Assembly: GCF_008831265.1 (NCBI RefSeq)
Contig: NZ_VTTH01000006.1
Span: 124,001-188,000, forward strand
DNA: 64,000 nucleotides
Direction: 5' to 3'
DNA from: Lacisediminimonas profundi
Lineage (GTDB): Bacteria > Pseudomonadota > Gammaproteobacteria > Burkholderiales > Burkholderiaceae_D
Positions 34,784 through 44,163 of the stretch are shown one piece after another; position 1 is the first letter of the stretch, and each line of letters begins with the position of its first letter. Made by a program: the position numbers and the translations under genes. The notes below the pieces were generated by a model. That model had not been told where the DNA came from. It did not search any database and was given only the letters and a program-made list of their open reading frames with translations.

Positions 34784-35956
34784 TTATTTCGCGCCGCACC
34801 TGGCGTAATAAGCGTCCTTGTGCTCGGTCATCGGCGTGCCGATCAGCTTCATGACCGGCTGTCCCGCTGCCTTGACCACCTGGAACGCGTAGTAGTTCTG
34901 GATCGGCATGTTGTTGACGTTGAACTTGAACGGTCCACGCACCGACTTGATTTCGCTGCCGGCGGCTTTCACTGCCGCAGCGAACGCTTTCTTGTCCGCA
35001 AGCTTGCCATTCATCTTGCGGATCGCGACATCCAGCACCTGGGCCGCATCAAATGCGGTGGCTGCGTACTGGCTCGGCGTGCGCTTGTATTTCGCCTCGA
35101 ACGCGGTGACGAATTTCTTGTTCGGCGCATTGTCCAGCGCGGCGTCCCACATGATGCCGGTCACGCTTCCGACCGCTGCGTCGCGCAGCGCCGGCATGGT
35201 GGTTGCGTCCACCGTGTACACCGAGTACATCGGCAGCTTGCCCAGCAGTCCTGCCTGGTTCAGCTGCTTGACGAAGTTGATGCCCATGCCGCCCGAGTAG
35301 AACACGAACACCGCATCCGGCTTGGCTGCCTGCAGCTGGGCGATTTCCGCCGAGTAGTCGGCCTGGCCCACCTGGGTGTAGACCTCATCGACAACCTCAC
35401 CTTTGTAGTAGCGCTTGAAGCCGGCCAGCATGTCCTTGCCCGCCTGATAGTTCGGCGCCATCAGGTATACCTTCTTGTGGCCTTTCTCCTGCACGAACTT
35501 GCCCATCGCTTCGGCCGATCCGTCGTTCTGCCATGCCATGGAAAACACATTGGGCGCGCAACTGGCGCCAGCCACCGGCGACGGGCCTGCGGTCGTGGCC
35601 AGCGCTACCGTGCCGGATTCCACGATGCTCTTCAGGCCCGCCATGAATACATTCGAGTAGCCCAGGCCAACGATGGCGTCGACCTTGTCCTTGTCGATGA
35701 ACTTGCGGAATATCTGGCTGCCGACTTCAGGCCGCAACTGGTCGTCTTCCTTGACCACGCTCACCTGCTGTCCGCCAAGCTTGCCGCCAAATTGTTCGAC
35801 CGCAAGCTGAAAGCCATCCACCTGGTCCTGTCCGACCATTGCCTGGTTGCCCGACAGCGTCGCCGACAGGCCGATTTTTACCTGGCCGGCGGCCAGTGAG
35901 GACGCGCCCATGAGCGCAGCGGTAACGACGATTGGCAAAATTTTGGGGAACGTCAT
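34784..35956 (-). CDS. ABC transporter substrate-binding protein of the Liv system
   Basis: A 390-residue Peripla_BP_6 receptor. ATG 35956 is preferred (GGAGACAAAC upstream); the frame extends 11 codons further upstream without support. The signal peptide ends at about residue 23 (LAAG), then VKIGLSATLSGNQAMVGQDQ. It contains a Cys pair near SCAPNVF and the C-terminal RCGAK. Located between the salicylate hydroxylase ferredoxin gene and livH, it probably binds salicylate or a related aromatic acid (inference from position). A 27-bp segment inside it is repeated at 40223-40249. Confidence 0.93.
   Translation of the reverse strand: MTFPKILPIVVTAALMGASSLAAGQVKIGLSATLSGNQAMVGQDQVDGFQLAVEQFGGKLGGQQVSVVKEDDQLRPEVGSQIFRKFIDKDKVDAIVGLGYSNVFMAGLKSIVESGTVALATTAGPSPVAGASCAPNVFSMAWQNDGSAEAMGKFVQEKGHKKVYLMAPNYQAGKDMLAGFKRYYKGEVVDEVYTQVGQADYSAEIAQLQAAKPDAVFVFYSGGMGINFVKQLNQAGLLGKLPMYSVYTVDATTMPALRDAAVGSVTGIMWDAALDNAPNKKFVTAFEAKYKRTPSQYAATAFDAAQVLDVAIRKMNGKLADKKAFAAAVKAAGSEIKSVRGPFKFNVNNMPIQNYYAFQVVKAAGQPVMKLIGTPMTEHKDAYYARCGAK
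35867..35893. repeat. 27-bp direct repeat, copy 1
   Basis: Identical to 40223-40249. Here it lies in the signal-peptide/mature junction of the Liv receptor gene. Confidence 0.85.
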
Positions 35957-36068
35957 GTTTGTCTCCAGTTTTCTCAGGTGGTGTATCAATCAAATAAGCA
36001 ATCGACCGGCTTGAATCAGGCCGGTCGTAATTACGGCAAACGGCATCAACCAATCAGCAGGCGAGAAC

Positions 36069-36383
36069 TCAACCCAGATTCACCAGTACACGCCCTTCTT
36101 CTACCTTCACCGGATAGATGCGAATGGCGTCGACCAGCGGAGCGCACAGCGGCTTGCCGTTGCGTATGTCGAACTTTCCCTGGTGCAGCGGACATTCGAT
36201 CTCGAAGCCTTCGAGGAAGCCATCGCACAGGCGCGCATTGCCGTGCGTGCAGAGGTTGTCGGTGGCGTACACCTGCCCGTCCACACTGTAGAGCGCAAGG
36301 TCCTTGCCGCCCGCCTCCACGCCGACCACATCATCTTCCGGGACCGCGTCCACGGTACTTACGTCTGTCCAGTTTTCAGCCAT
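36069..36383 (-). CDS. nagAb: Rieske [2Fe-2S] ferredoxin of salicylate 5-hydroxylase
   Basis: A 104-residue ferredoxin with [11 protein letters not shown] (about residue 45) and CPLHQGKF (about 65), the two Cys-His pairs of a Rieske cluster. It passes electrons from the NagAa-type reductase to the oxygenase. It lies 7 bp after the small-subunit gene, in the same order (Aa, G, H, Ab) as the nag operon described for Ralstonia sp. U2. It could also serve another ring hydroxylase, but none is in the window. Confidence 0.9.
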   Translation of the reverse strand: MAENWTDVSTVDAVPEDDVVGVEAGGKDLALYSVDGQVYATDNLCTHGNARLCDGFLEGFEIECPLHQGKFDIRNGKPLCAPLVDAIRIYPVKVEEGRVLVNLG

Positions 36384-36390
36384 ATCAGTT

Positions 36391-36864
36391 CTAAATGGGA
36401 TAAATGAGGGAGTTGGGGATCATCTCGCTGTCATAGATGCACACCCTTGACTCGAACTTCATTCCCTCGTCGCTGCAGCGGACACGGTCGAGGTAGCGTC
36501 CCACGTTGAATACCGTGGAGTCGCCGTTGAGCTTGGTGCGGAACACAGCGTAGTTCGCTTCCGAGATGATGCAGTCGCCTTCGGTCTTCAGGACAAAAGG
36601 CATGCCGACCACATGGCGCTGGTAGTAAGGATCGTGGAACAAGGTCTCGCGAATGCCATAGGCGCGATCCTTGAGCATGCCGCGGCTGATCAGGTTCAGC
36701 GTCGCCAAGGGCAGGTTGCGCTCGTAGTTTTCGCGAGGCTGCACCTTGTATTCGCAGTCCTCTGCAAAGAAATCGATCCACTTTTCCCAATCGTTGGCAT
36801 CGACCGCCGCGGCATATTGCGCATACAGACTCACGAGCTCCAGATATTTCTGCATGTCTTTCAT
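36391..36864 (-). CDS. nagH: Salicylate 5-hydroxylase small (beta) oxygenase subunit
   Basis: A 157-residue NTF2-like ring-hydroxylating beta subunit: [40 protein letters not shown] and the C-terminal [19 protein letters not shown] are typical. ATG 36864 gives a 7-bp spacing from GGAGG; the ATG two codons upstream (36870) is too close to the same ribosome binding site. That GGAGG lies in the last codons of the large-subunit gene, whose stop is 3 bp from this start, so the two are coupled. Confidence 0.9.
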   Translation of the reverse strand: MKDMQKYLELVSLYAQYAAAVDANDWEKWIDFFAEDCEYKVQPRENYERNLPLATLNLISRGMLKDRAYGIRETLFHDPYYQRHVVGMPFVLKTEGDCIISEANYAVFRTKLNGDSTVFNVGRYLDRVRCSDEGMKFESRVCIYDSEMIPNSLIYPI

Positions 36865-36866
36865 GG

Positions 36867-38129
36867 TCATACCTCCATTATCTTGCGCCAATAGCTGTAC
36901 ATCCCGCGGATCAGGCCTTCGGTCACCATGTGGTCCGTGTCCTCAAAGCCGTAGCCCCCCAACTCGGCGACCGCGCGGTGGAACGGCTTCTGCTCAAATC
37001 CGTATTGGGACATCTCGATGACTTCGCCGTCGTCTGCGGAAACGAATCCGGCCGGGCCGAACAAGTTGGCCTGGACCAGACGGCGCTGCGTCATTTCCGG
37101 CGTGTCGTCCTCGAAGCCAAAGTGCGTCCATTCGAAATCGAACGAACCGGTGCCGTTGGGACGGATATGCCGGGTCGACACGCTATTGACCTGCTGCTGG
37201 AAAATCACACTGGGGAAGATCGTCATCATGCAGGCCGTCGGACCGTTCCACCACGGCTCGGGCACGATGTCGAGAAGACGCTTGTCGTTGATCTCCATCG
37301 ATTGCTTGAAACTCGACAGCCCCGAGGTAATCTCCTCGTTCTGGCCGCCGGAGCCGCGCGTATTGGACATCGCGCCATGGCGCCGATGGGAATCCATCAC
37401 CAGCTTGGACTTGTTGTCAGCCCGCCATAGTCCGAAGTTGACGAACCAGGTATGCAACAGGCCGGCGTGATAAGGATCCTTGATGTTTTCCTGCATCAGC
37501 TTCCAGTTGCCGGGGATGCGCTGGCGGTTGTAGCCGAGGATCTTGAGCTTGCGGCCGTTGAACAGTCGGTCGAAGTAATGCAGGATCTCCGGACCCATGT
37601 AGTCCTCGAAGCTCTCCACATCGTGATCGAAGGATGCGAACACCACGCCACCACGGGTCGCGACCTTGAGCTTGGTGAGGCCATGTTCTTCGATCTTGAA
37701 TTCCTTCGGCATGCCACCCAGCACCTTGCCGTCCTGCTTCAGTCCGCGCCGGAAGGGCACGCCCTGCAAGTCACCCTTCAGGTTGTAGTTCCACTGGTGG
37801 TACGCGCAGACCAATTCCTTCTTGTTACCGTGACGCTCGCGGCAGAACTGCATGCCGCGATGAGCACACACGTTCTCGACCACGTTGACGCTACCGTCCT
37901 GGTCGCGAATCAATATGACCGAGCGCTCGCCCACAACTGTCCGCTTGAAATCGCCCGGATTGGGAATCTCCGCTTCCAGTCCGACATAGCACCAGTGTCC
38001 CTTGTAGAAGAAACGCTCCAACTCACGCTGGTACAGGGACGCATCTGTGTACGCCATGAATGGTATGCGGCTCGAACCGGGATCCTTCCAGACCTGGTCC
38101 TCGTTGACTGCTGCGGGGGCATCGCCCAT
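36867..38129 (-). CDS. nagG: Salicylate 5-hydroxylase large (alpha) oxygenase subunit
   Basis: A 420-residue Rieske non-heme iron oxygenase. The Rieske ligands are in NVCAHRGMQFC and VCAYHQWNYN (residues about 85-115). The mononuclear iron site ENIKDPYHAGLLHTW (about 215) has both His. The long motif content (NPGDFKRTVVGERSV, FNGRKLKILGYNRQRIPGNW, RHIRPNGTGSFDFEWTHFG) matches NagG as I remember it, nearly colinear and of similar length (about 423). The product from salicylate would be gentisate. The start at ATG 38129 is set by AAAGGAGATAGAG; the upstream frame is not homologous. Confidence 0.9.
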   Translation of the reverse strand: MGDAPAAVNEDQVWKDPGSSRIPFMAYTDASLYQRELERFFYKGHWCYVGLEAEIPNPGDFKRTVVGERSVILIRDQDGSVNVVENVCAHRGMQFCRERHGNKKELVCAYHQWNYNLKGDLQGVPFRRGLKQDGKVLGGMPKEFKIEEHGLTKLKVATRGGVVFASFDHDVESFEDYMGPEILHYFDRLFNGRKLKILGYNRQRIPGNWKLMQENIKDPYHAGLLHTWFVNFGLWRADNKSKLVMDSHRRHGAMSNTRGSGGQNEEITSGLSSFKQSMEINDKRLLDIVPEPWWNGPTACMMTIFPSVIFQQQVNSVSTRHIRPNGTGSFDFEWTHFGFEDDTPEMTQRRLVQANLFGPAGFVSADDGEVIEMSQYGFEQKPFHRAVAELGGYGFEDTDHMVTEGLIRGMYSYWRKIMEV

Positions 38130-38173
38130 CTCTATCTCCTTTAAGCTTGAATGGCTGCGGCCAGGCTTGCGAT

Positions 38174-39160
38174 TCACGTGCCGCTTGCGTAAAAGGCGTC
38201 GGCATAAACGTGTTCCGCCAACACTCCCTTGTTCTTCACCAGCATCGTCGCCGCTTCGACCATGGGCGGCGCACCGCACAGATATGCGCGCCAGCCGACC
38301 AGGCTTTTCCGGTCCTGTGCGACGGCATCGGTAACCAGCCCGGAGCGCTGTCCCGGGGCCGCGTTGCCAGTCGAGACGACGATGTGGACATGCAGATTGG
38401 AATGGTTCGCCGCAAGTTCCGCCAGCCAGTCCGCTCCATAGAGGTCCTGCGGGGTGCGCACACCAAAATACAAATGAATGTCGTTGCGCATGCCGCCCTT
38501 CAGCGCGGCGCGGACGATCGAAAGGACAGGTGCCAGGCCGGTGCCGCCAGCCACGCACAGCATTGGTCCTTCGTGCCTGGTGCGCAGATAGGCCGTGCCC
38601 AAAGGCCCGCTGACACGGACCGGGTCGCCGACCTTCAGCTCGCTGGCGATATAGCCGGTCACCCGGCCGTCGGGAACCACGCGCACATGGAACTCGAGCT
38701 CTGCATCATCGGACAGGCCCGCCATCGAATATGGCCGGATATGCTGTGGGGTGAACTGCAATGTGGCGTATTGCCCCGGCGAGAATTCCAGCGGCTTGGC
38801 CGGGCGCAGGCGCAAGCGCTTGATGTCGTGGGTCATGTCCTCGATGGCCACGACCGACGCCTTGATGATGCGCGCCGGATGGGTGACGACTTCGTCGGGC
38901 TCGGGAATCTCGATCGTGCAGCTTTCGGTCAGCACGCTCATGCACGCCAGGATGTACTGATCCTCGTTGGGATTGGTGATCTTCGCGTCACGTCCTGTCT
39001 CAAGGACCTCGCCCTCAATCACTTTGCAACGGCAGGTGCCGCAGCGGCCCGCCATGCAGCTGTAGGACACCGGAATGTCATTCGCGCGCAATGTCTCCAG
39101 CAGGTTCACGCCTGAAGTAATTTTCAGAGTTCGGTCTAAAGGCTGTACTACCAATTCCAT
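38174..39160 (-). CDS. nagAa: Ferredoxin reductase of salicylate 5-hydroxylase
   Basis: A 328-residue reductase. The N-terminal plant-type [2Fe-2S] domain has [16 protein letters not shown] and the fourth Cys in YILACMSV (residues about 32-75). The FAD domain has [11 protein letters not shown] (about 150) and the NAD domain has [15 protein letters not shown] (about 225). ATG 39160 starts the recognized homology; the open frame further upstream runs into the LysR promoter. It is the first gene of the minus transcript (Aa, G, H, Ab, receptor, livHMGF). A TATAAT -10 box lies 38 bp upstream. Confidence 0.9.
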   Translation of the reverse strand: MELVVQPLDRTLKITSGVNLLETLRANDIPVSYSCMAGRCGTCRCKVIEGEVLETGRDAKITNPNEDQYILACMSVLTESCTIEIPEPDEVVTHPARIIKASVVAIEDMTHDIKRLRLRPAKPLEFSPGQYATLQFTPQHIRPYSMAGLSDDAELEFHVRVVPDGRVTGYIASELKVGDPVRVSGPLGTAYLRTRHEGPMLCVAGGTGLAPVLSIVRAALKGGMRNDIHLYFGVRTPQDLYGADWLAELAANHSNLHVHIVVSTGNAAPGQRSGLVTDAVAQDRKSLVGWRAYLCGAPPMVEAATMLVKNKGVLAEHVYADAFYASGT

Positions 39161-39197
39161 GGATCTGCCCTGTTTGGGAAGCGTCGGGTGTGGCGGA

Positions 39198-39263
39198 ATT
39201 ATAGGAAGCGCCGTAGTATTAGAAAATAGATTGCCGTGAATTTTATGTATTGATTTTATGAAT
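39198..39263 (-). promoter_or_regulatory. Putative LysR-activated promoter of the salicylate hydroxylase operon
   Basis: On the minus strand a TATAAT -10 (39203-39198) has no good -35 (TTTTCT at 17 bp), as expected for an activator-dependent promoter. Upstream, minus-strand ATTCATAAAATCAATACATA at 39263-39244 contains two copies of CATAAAA 13 bp apart, about 45-70 bp before the expected start point. The ATTCA start resembles the NahR/NagR recognition site as I remember it. Confidence 0.5.
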
Positions 39264-39276
39264 ATAGCGACCAAGC

Positions 39277-40179
39277 ATGGACTTGAATGAGATCGACCTG
39301 AACCTGCTGGTGGTATTCGACCAGTTGATCCACGAGAAGCGGGTATCGGCCGTGGCCGTGAAGCTCGGGCTGACCCAGCCAGCGGTCAGCAATGCCCTTA
39401 GCCGCTTGCGCAAGATGCTCGGCGATGACCTGTTCCTGAGAACCTCGAGGGGAATGGAGCCGACCCCCTACGCCAGCCGGCTGGCGGAGCCGATCGCTTA
39501 TGCGCTGGGCACGATCCGCGATACCTTGAACCTGAGATCGGATTTCAATCCGGCCACGAGCACGCGCAAATTCACGCTCGCCGTGACGGACATCGGGGAA
39601 ATCTATCTTTTGCCGCGGCTGATGACCGAGCTCGCGCGCATCGCCCCGGGCGTGACGATCAGCACGGTGCGCGGCACCACGGCCAACCTGCGCGACGAGA
39701 TCGAGGCCGGGCATGTCGATCTCGCGATCGGCCTGCTGCCACAGCTGAAGTCAGGCTATTTCCAGCGCCGTCTGTTCCGGCAACGTTATGTGTGCATGTT
39801 CCGCAAAGGGCATGCCCTGGACAAGGGGAAGATCACCGCTGCCGAGTTTGCGGAGGCGCAGCATGTGGTGGTGGTGGCCGAAGGCACCGGCCACGCCAAG
39901 GTGGATGAATCCATCCAGCGAAAAAAGATTACCCGGAACATCGTGCTGACGGTTCCGCACTTCGTCGCAGTCGGCCATATCCTGTCCACGACCGACATGG
40001 TGGCAACCGTGCCCGAACGCTATGCGAGCGCTTGCATCGAGCCTTTTGGACTGCGGTATGTGCCGCACCCCTTGCCGCTTCCGGAAATCGGGATCAACCT
40101 GTTCTGGCATGCCAAATTCCACAAGGAACCCGACAACCAGTGGCTGCGCAGTCTTATTTCCGACACGTTTGCAGACTAG
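39277..40179 (+). CDS. nagR: LysR-family activator, NahR/NagR-like
   Basis: A 300-residue LysR protein closely resembling NahR/Nag[91 protein letters not shown] and the C-terminal [17 protein letters not shown]. NahR/NagR proteins respond to salicylate. It is divergent from the salicylate 5-hydroxylase operon with a 116-bp shared promoter region, which fits direct activation. Homology is strong; the effector assignment is inferred. Confidence 0.85.
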   Translation: MDLNEIDLNLLVVFDQLIHEKRVSAVAVKLGLTQPAVSNALSRLRKMLGDDLFLRTSRGMEPTPYASRLAEPIAYALGTIRDTLNLRSDFNPATSTRKFTLAVTDIGEIYLLPRLMTELARIAPGVTISTVRGTTANLRDEIEAGHVDLAIGLLPQLKSGYFQRRLFRQRYVCMFRKGHALDKGKITAAEFAEAQHVVVVAEGTGHAKVDESIQRKKITRNIVLTVPHFVAVGHILSTTDMVATVPERYASACIEPFGLRYVPHPLPLPEIGINLFWHAKFHKEPDNQWLRSLISDTFAD

Positions 40180-40222
40180 CGGCACGCCACCCGCAAGAAA
40201 TCTTTGGGGTGCGTGCCGCCGG

Positions 40223-40249
40223 CAGGCCGATTTTTACCTGGCCGGCGGC
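40223..40249. repeat. 27-bp direct repeat, copy 2
   Basis: Identical to 35867-35893. Here it covers the last four codons and the stop of the alcohol dehydrogenase gene. Confidence 0.85.
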
Positions 40250-41340
40250 ATCCTGATAATCGGCTTGATCGCCTTGCCGGCTTCCATGTCGGCCATTGCC
40301 TGGTTGATGTTTTCCAGCTCGTAGAACGTTACCAGCTTGTCGAACGGAAAACGGCCCTGTGCGTAGAGCTCGATCATCTGCGGAATGAACAACTCCGGCA
40401 CGCTGTCGCCCTGGTGGATGCCGCGCACGGAGCGCGCGCCCAGCATCATGTTCAGAATATTCAAGCTTGCATCGGCGCCCTTGGCGGAGTTGATCAGGCC
40501 GCAGACTCCACGCGGTGCGAGGTGTTCGACCGCCTGCTTGATCACCGCCAGGTTGCCGCTGGTGTCCACCGCGAAATCCATTCCAATCGGGCAGATTGCC
40601 TTCACCTGCGCAAAAGTCTCTTCGCGCGCCGCATTGACTGCGTGGGTCGCGCCCAGTTCCAGCGCCAGGTCCAGGCGCTGCTGCTGGGTATCCACGGCAA
40701 TGATGGTGGCAGCGCCGGCCAGCTTCGCGGCCATGACAGCGGCAAGGCCGACCGAGCCGGTGCCGAAGATGCCGATGCTGCTTCCCGCATGCGCCTTGAG
40801 GGAATTGATGACCGCGCCCGCACCGGTCTGGATGCCGCAACCCAGGGGGCCAAGCAATTCCAGAGAGATGTCCTTGCGCACCGGCACGACATTGCGTTCG
40901 GTGCAGATGGAATACGTCGCGAATGCGGATTGCCCGAAGAAATGACTGTGCAGCCTGGTGCCGCCGGCCGTCAGCGCAGTGCTTCCATCCTTGCGCTGCC
41001 CGGCAAAATTGTAGCGGTTGTTTTCCAGGCAGTACGCCGCATCGCCGCGATAGCAGCTCGGGCATTGGCCGCAGGAATCGAAGCTCATGACCACATGGTC
41101 GCCTGGCTTGACCTTGCGCACCGCCTTTCCAGTGCGTTCGACAATGCCGGCGCCTTCATGGCCCAACACGATGGGCTTTGGCACCCGGCCTGACGCGTCA
41201 CGCATTGCCACGTCGGTGTGGCAGATGCCGGTGGCAACCACGCGAACGAGCACCTCGTTATCGCGCGGCTCTTCCAGGAGCACCTTCTCGATCGACATCG
41301 GTTCGCCGGTCGTGCGGCTGACTGCTGCTGTAATCTCCAT
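40234..41340 (-). CDS. Zinc-dependent aryl-alcohol dehydrogenase
   Basis: A 368-residue medium-chain dehydrogenase. The catalytic zinc ligands are in GICHTDVAM (Cys at about 40) and GHEGAGIVE (His at about 61), with structural-zinc Cys residues in SCGQCPSCYRGDAAYC (about 90-105) and the cofactor motif GIFGTGSVGLAAVMAAK (about 190). This layout is that of benzyl-alcohol dehydrogenases such as XylB/AreB. It should oxidize benzyl or hydroxybenzyl alcohol to the aldehyde, feeding the aldehyde dehydrogenase 84 bp upstream. The last codons fall in a 27-bp sequence shared with the Liv receptor gene. Confidence 0.87.
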   Translation of the reverse strand: MEITAAVSRTTGEPMSIEKVLLEEPRDNEVLVRVVATGICHTDVAMRDASGRVPKPIVLGHEGAGIVERTGKAVRKVKPGDHVVMSFDSCGQCPSCYRGDAAYCLENNRYNFAGQRKDGSTALTAGGTRLHSHFFGQSAFATYSICTERNVVPVRKDISLELLGPLGCGIQTGAGAVINSLKAHAGSSIGIFGTGSVGLAAVMAAKLAGAATIIAVDTQQQRLDLALELGATHAVNAAREETFAQVKAICPIGMDFAVDTSGNLAVIKQAVEHLAPRGVCGLINSAKGADASLNILNMMLGARSVRGIHQGDSVPELFIPQMIELYAQGRFPFDKLVTFYELENINQAMADMEAGKAIKPIIRMPPAR

Positions 41341-41424
41341 ATCCCTGTCTCTTGCTGCGACGCCAGTTCGAATGATGCCGGCACCGCGCTGTTCATTTAG
41401 TCGTTATCGGTCCGCCGGCGGCCG

Positions 41425-42873
41425 TCAAACGTTCGTTTCGAAGTAGAAATGCTTGGTCTGCAAGAAGTCATTCATGCCTTCGATCCCATGCAACTTGCCA
41501 TAGCCGCTGTCGCCGTAGCCTCCAGTCTCAGCCTCGGCGAACAGCTTGTTATGGGTATTGCTCCATACGGTCCCGAATTTGAGTTTCGCGGCGACGCGCC
41601 GCGCCTTCAGGCCGTCGCGGGTCCAGACACTCGACGCCAGGCTGTAGCGGCTGGCATTGGCCCGGGCGACAGCTTCCGACTCGCTGCCAAAGCGCTCGAT
41701 CACCAGCAAGGGGCCGAACAACTCCTGCTGAATAAGCGGCGAATCGAGGTTTTGCACCTCGACCAGGCTCGGATGAATGAATGCGCCGCGCGCCAGCGGT
41801 CCGGTCGGAATATCGCCTCGCACAAGCAGCTTTTCGTCCTGCGCAGCCTGGTCGACCAGGCCGGCGATGCGGTCGCGGTTGCGCAAGTCAATCAGGCAAC
41901 CCATCTGCGACTGTGGATCCTGGCCGGGGCCGAGGCGCACGTTCTTCAAGGCATTGGCCAGGCGGCCGCTGAAATCCTCGTAAATTGAATCGGCAACCAG
42001 CACGCGCGAGATCGCCGTGCACTGTTGACCGGCGATCACCAGCGCGCCGCCGACAATGCCAGCCACGGTCTTGTCCATGTCGCAGTCGTCGAACACCAGC
42101 GCCGGCGCCTTGCCGCCGAGTTCAAGCGACAGCCGCTTCAAGGTCTTGGCCGAGCTTTCGGCAATCAGCTTACCCACATGGGTAGAGCCGGTGAAACTGA
42201 TGACATCGACATCCGGCGATTCGCACAGGAAGCGGGACACATCCGAACCCGACTCGATGACCGAGTTGACCACGCCGCACGGAAGTCGGGGGTCGTCCAC
42301 CAGGCATTCCAGAACCAGGTTGTTGACCATTGATGTTTGATGGGCGGGCTTGATGACCACGGTGCATCCGGCTGCCAGCGCTGGCGCGAGGGAGCGGATC
42401 AAGAGCGCCACCGGCGCATTCCAGGGAAGAATGATGGCCGCTACACCCGCCGGCTCACGATCCAGCGAGGAATAGCAGCCCGGCTCCACTTCAATGATCC
42501 GTCCGAATTGGGTGCGCGCCAGACCGGCATAGAAGCGCAACTCGGAAATGCCGACCATGATTTCGCCCAGCGCTTCGCGCTTGAGCTTGCCGTTGACGGT
42601 GACCAGCCAGTCGGCGATCAGGTCTTTCTTTTCCTCGAGGCGCGATGCGAATGCCAGCAGCACGTCGCCGCGCACACGGGGACTCTGACGCCACGGCGTC
42701 TCATGGAACGCGTGCTTTGCGGCGGCGACTGCTGCTTGTGCATCCGCGACAGCGCCTTCGGCAAACCGGGCGGCAGGTTCGGAGGTGGCCGGATCGAGCA
42801 CGTTCCGGATATCTTCCCTGCCTGCGACCGAGTTCAGCCAGGCGCCATCAATGTAGTGTTTTGCTGTTTCCAT
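41425..42873 (-). CDS. Aryl-aldehyde (benzaldehyde-type) dehydrogenase
   Basis: A 482-residue NAD(P)-dependent aldehyde dehydrogenase. The catalytic Glu is in LELGGKAPALVFDDCD (about residue 250) and the catalytic Cys in VIAGQQCTAISRVLV (about 286). Also visible are GSTHVGKLIAESS and the C-terminal KLHGIEGMNDFLQTKH. ATG 42873 is preceded by GGCAGGGAAG. It is transcribed first, then the alcohol dehydrogenase. Its promoter region carries two copies of the 17-bp motif also found before the 3-hydroxybenzoate 6-hydroxylase gene, pointing to (3-hydroxy)benzaldehyde as substrate (inference). Confidence 0.88.
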   Translation of the reverse strand: METAKHYIDGAWLNSVAGREDIRNVLDPATSEPAARFAEGAVADAQAAVAAAKHAFHETPWRQSPRVRGDVLLAFASRLEEKKDLIADWLVTVNGKLKREALGEIMVGISELRFYAGLARTQFGRIIEVEPGCYSSLDREPAGVAAIILPWNAPVALLIRSLAPALAAGCTVVIKPAHQTSMVNNLVLECLVDDPRLPCGVVNSVIESGSDVSRFLCESPDVDVISFTGSTHVGKLIAESSAKTLKRLSLELGGKAPALVFDDCDMDKTVAGIVGGALVIAGQQCTAISRVLVADSIYEDFSGRLANALKNVRLGPGQDPQSQMGCLIDLRNRDRIAGLVDQAAQDEKLLVRGDIPTGPLARGAFIHPSLVEVQNLDSPLIQQELFGPLLVIERFGSESEAVARANASRYSLASSVWTRDGLKARRVAAKLKFGTVWSNTHNKLFAEAETGGYGDSGYGKLHGIEGMNDFLQTKHFYFETNV

Positions 42874-43211
42874 TCTTCCCTGCGTGATGTGCCCAAGAGT
42901 TGCACCACGACTGTCGTGGAGCACCGGCGGGACTTCGCCGCTTCAGTGCCTGTTTCGGCGCCTGTCATGGCTTGCGGATGGGAGCGTGCTTGTTGTTGAG
43001 AACGTTCCTGCTATGCCGTGCAAGCGTCCTTGATGAAGTGCGGCAGGATCGTTTCGACGGTATTAGATATCAGATGAATGCATTTTAGAATTTTAGATAT
43101 CATATGAATTCATAATATTCAGATATGACTGTGCCTGCCGGGCAGATCAAGGCATTGAGGAACCAGGGCCAGCCCGGCCCTCGCCTTTCCCATCCACGCG
43201 CAGGCAATGAC
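42874..43211. other. Regulatory intergenic region of the aldehyde/alcohol dehydrogenase operon
   Basis: No gene. It contains two operator-like direct repeats (43063-43079, 43093-43109) within an AT-rich patch, about 190 and 220 bp upstream of the aldehyde dehydrogenase start. Confidence 0.6.
43063..43109 (-). promoter_or_regulatory. Two 17-bp operator-like direct repeats, 30 bp apart
   Basis: On the minus strand (toward the aldehyde dehydrogenase) the copies read ATTCATCTGATATCTAA (43079-43063) and ATTCATATGATATCTAA (43109-43093), differing at one base. The 30-bp period is close to three helical turns, so both lie on one DNA face. A third copy is at 44164-44180. Confidence 0.65.
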
Positions 43212-44138
43212 TTACTGCTCCATGCCGGCCAGCATGTTGGGCAGCAGGCCGGCCAGGGTCTCCGTGAACTCGGCCGCATGGTAGGCCCGGCCCGTGCCGC
43301 GCCGGGCGATCTGGTGGAAGCCGGCCTTGACCGCGGGATCCGACAACAGCTCGGTGCGCACCCGGTGGCGGCGGCAGGCCACCATCGCGAACGACGGGAT
43401 CACCACGCTGCCCATTCCCGCCTCCACCATGGCAATCAGGGTATCGAAATGATTGAAGACCAGCCTTTCCTCATTGCCGCGACCGATATGCACCAACTCT
43501 TTCTCCACCATGCGCTGGATCGGGTTGTCCGGCGGCAAACCGATCAGGATGTCGTCCTTCAGTGCCGACCACGGCACTGAAGGCACGTCGGCCGCAGCAG
43601 CCGGCCGGCGGCGGGCGCCGAGCGGCGAGACCCGCATCAGTGGAAAGGAATAAAGCAGCGATCTCTCGATGCCCTTCACCGACTGGAAGAAGAAGCCGAG
43701 CCCGATGTCCGCCTCGCCGTTTTCCACCAGCCGGCCGACTTCGGCAATATCGGTGTCGACCAGCCGCACCGTGACCTCGGGATGGCTGGCCCGGAAGCTG
43801 GCGCAGGCAAGGGGTAGCAGGTTGGCCGACACCAGCGGCGTGGCAGCCACGCGCAAGGTGGCGCGCGCCTTTTCCGCCATGTCACCGATCTGCCCGGCAA
43901 CCGAATCCAGCCCTTCAATGGCGCTGGCAGCGACCGGCAGCAGCTTCTCTCCGGCAGCGGTCAGCGTGACGCCGCGTGTGGTACGGTCAAACAGGCGGTG
44001 GCCAAGCTGGGTTTCCATCTCGCGCACCATGATGGATAGGCCGGCCTGCGTCATATGCAGCATCTCGGCGGCCCGGGTGAAATTGCGCAGCCGCGCAATC
44101 AGCAGGAAGGCGCGCAACTGGCGGGTAGATACATTCAT
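43212..44138 (-). CDS. LysR-family regulator between dehydrogenases and 3-hydroxybenzoate hydroxylase
   Basis: A 308-residue LysR protein. The HTH is RQLRAFLLIARLRNFTRAAE, then LHMTQAGLSIMVREMETQLG and FDRTTRGVTLTAAGE (residues about 5-65). The effector domain begins near 90 (LRVAATPLVSANLLPLA). It is of the CynR/CbbR-like class, not NahR-like. It is divergent from the 6-hydroxylase gene, and copies of one 17-bp motif lie on both sides, so it probably controls both the hydroxylase and the aldehyde/alcohol dehydrogenase operon. Confidence 0.9.
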   Translation of the reverse strand: MNVSTRQLRAFLLIARLRNFTRAAEMLHMTQAGLSIMVREMETQLGHRLFDRTTRGVTLTAAGEKLLPVAASAIEGLDSVAGQIGDMAEKARATLRVAATPLVSANLLPLACASFRASHPEVTVRLVDTDIAEVGRLVENGEADIGLGFFFQSVKGIERSLLYSFPLMRVSPLGARRRPAAAADVPSVPWSALKDDILIGLPPDNPIQRMVEKELVHIGRGNEERLVFNHFDTLIAMVEAGMGSVVIPSFAMVACRRHRVRTELLSDPAVKAGFHQIARRGTGRAYHAAEFTETLAGLLPNMLAGMEQ

Positions 44139-44163
44139 GGCTAGTCATTTCCAAATTTTATAC

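Noticed and set aside
38130-38558. N-terminal extension of the NagG frame into the reductase gene
   Set aside because: AAAGGAG precedes ATG 38129 and homology starts there.
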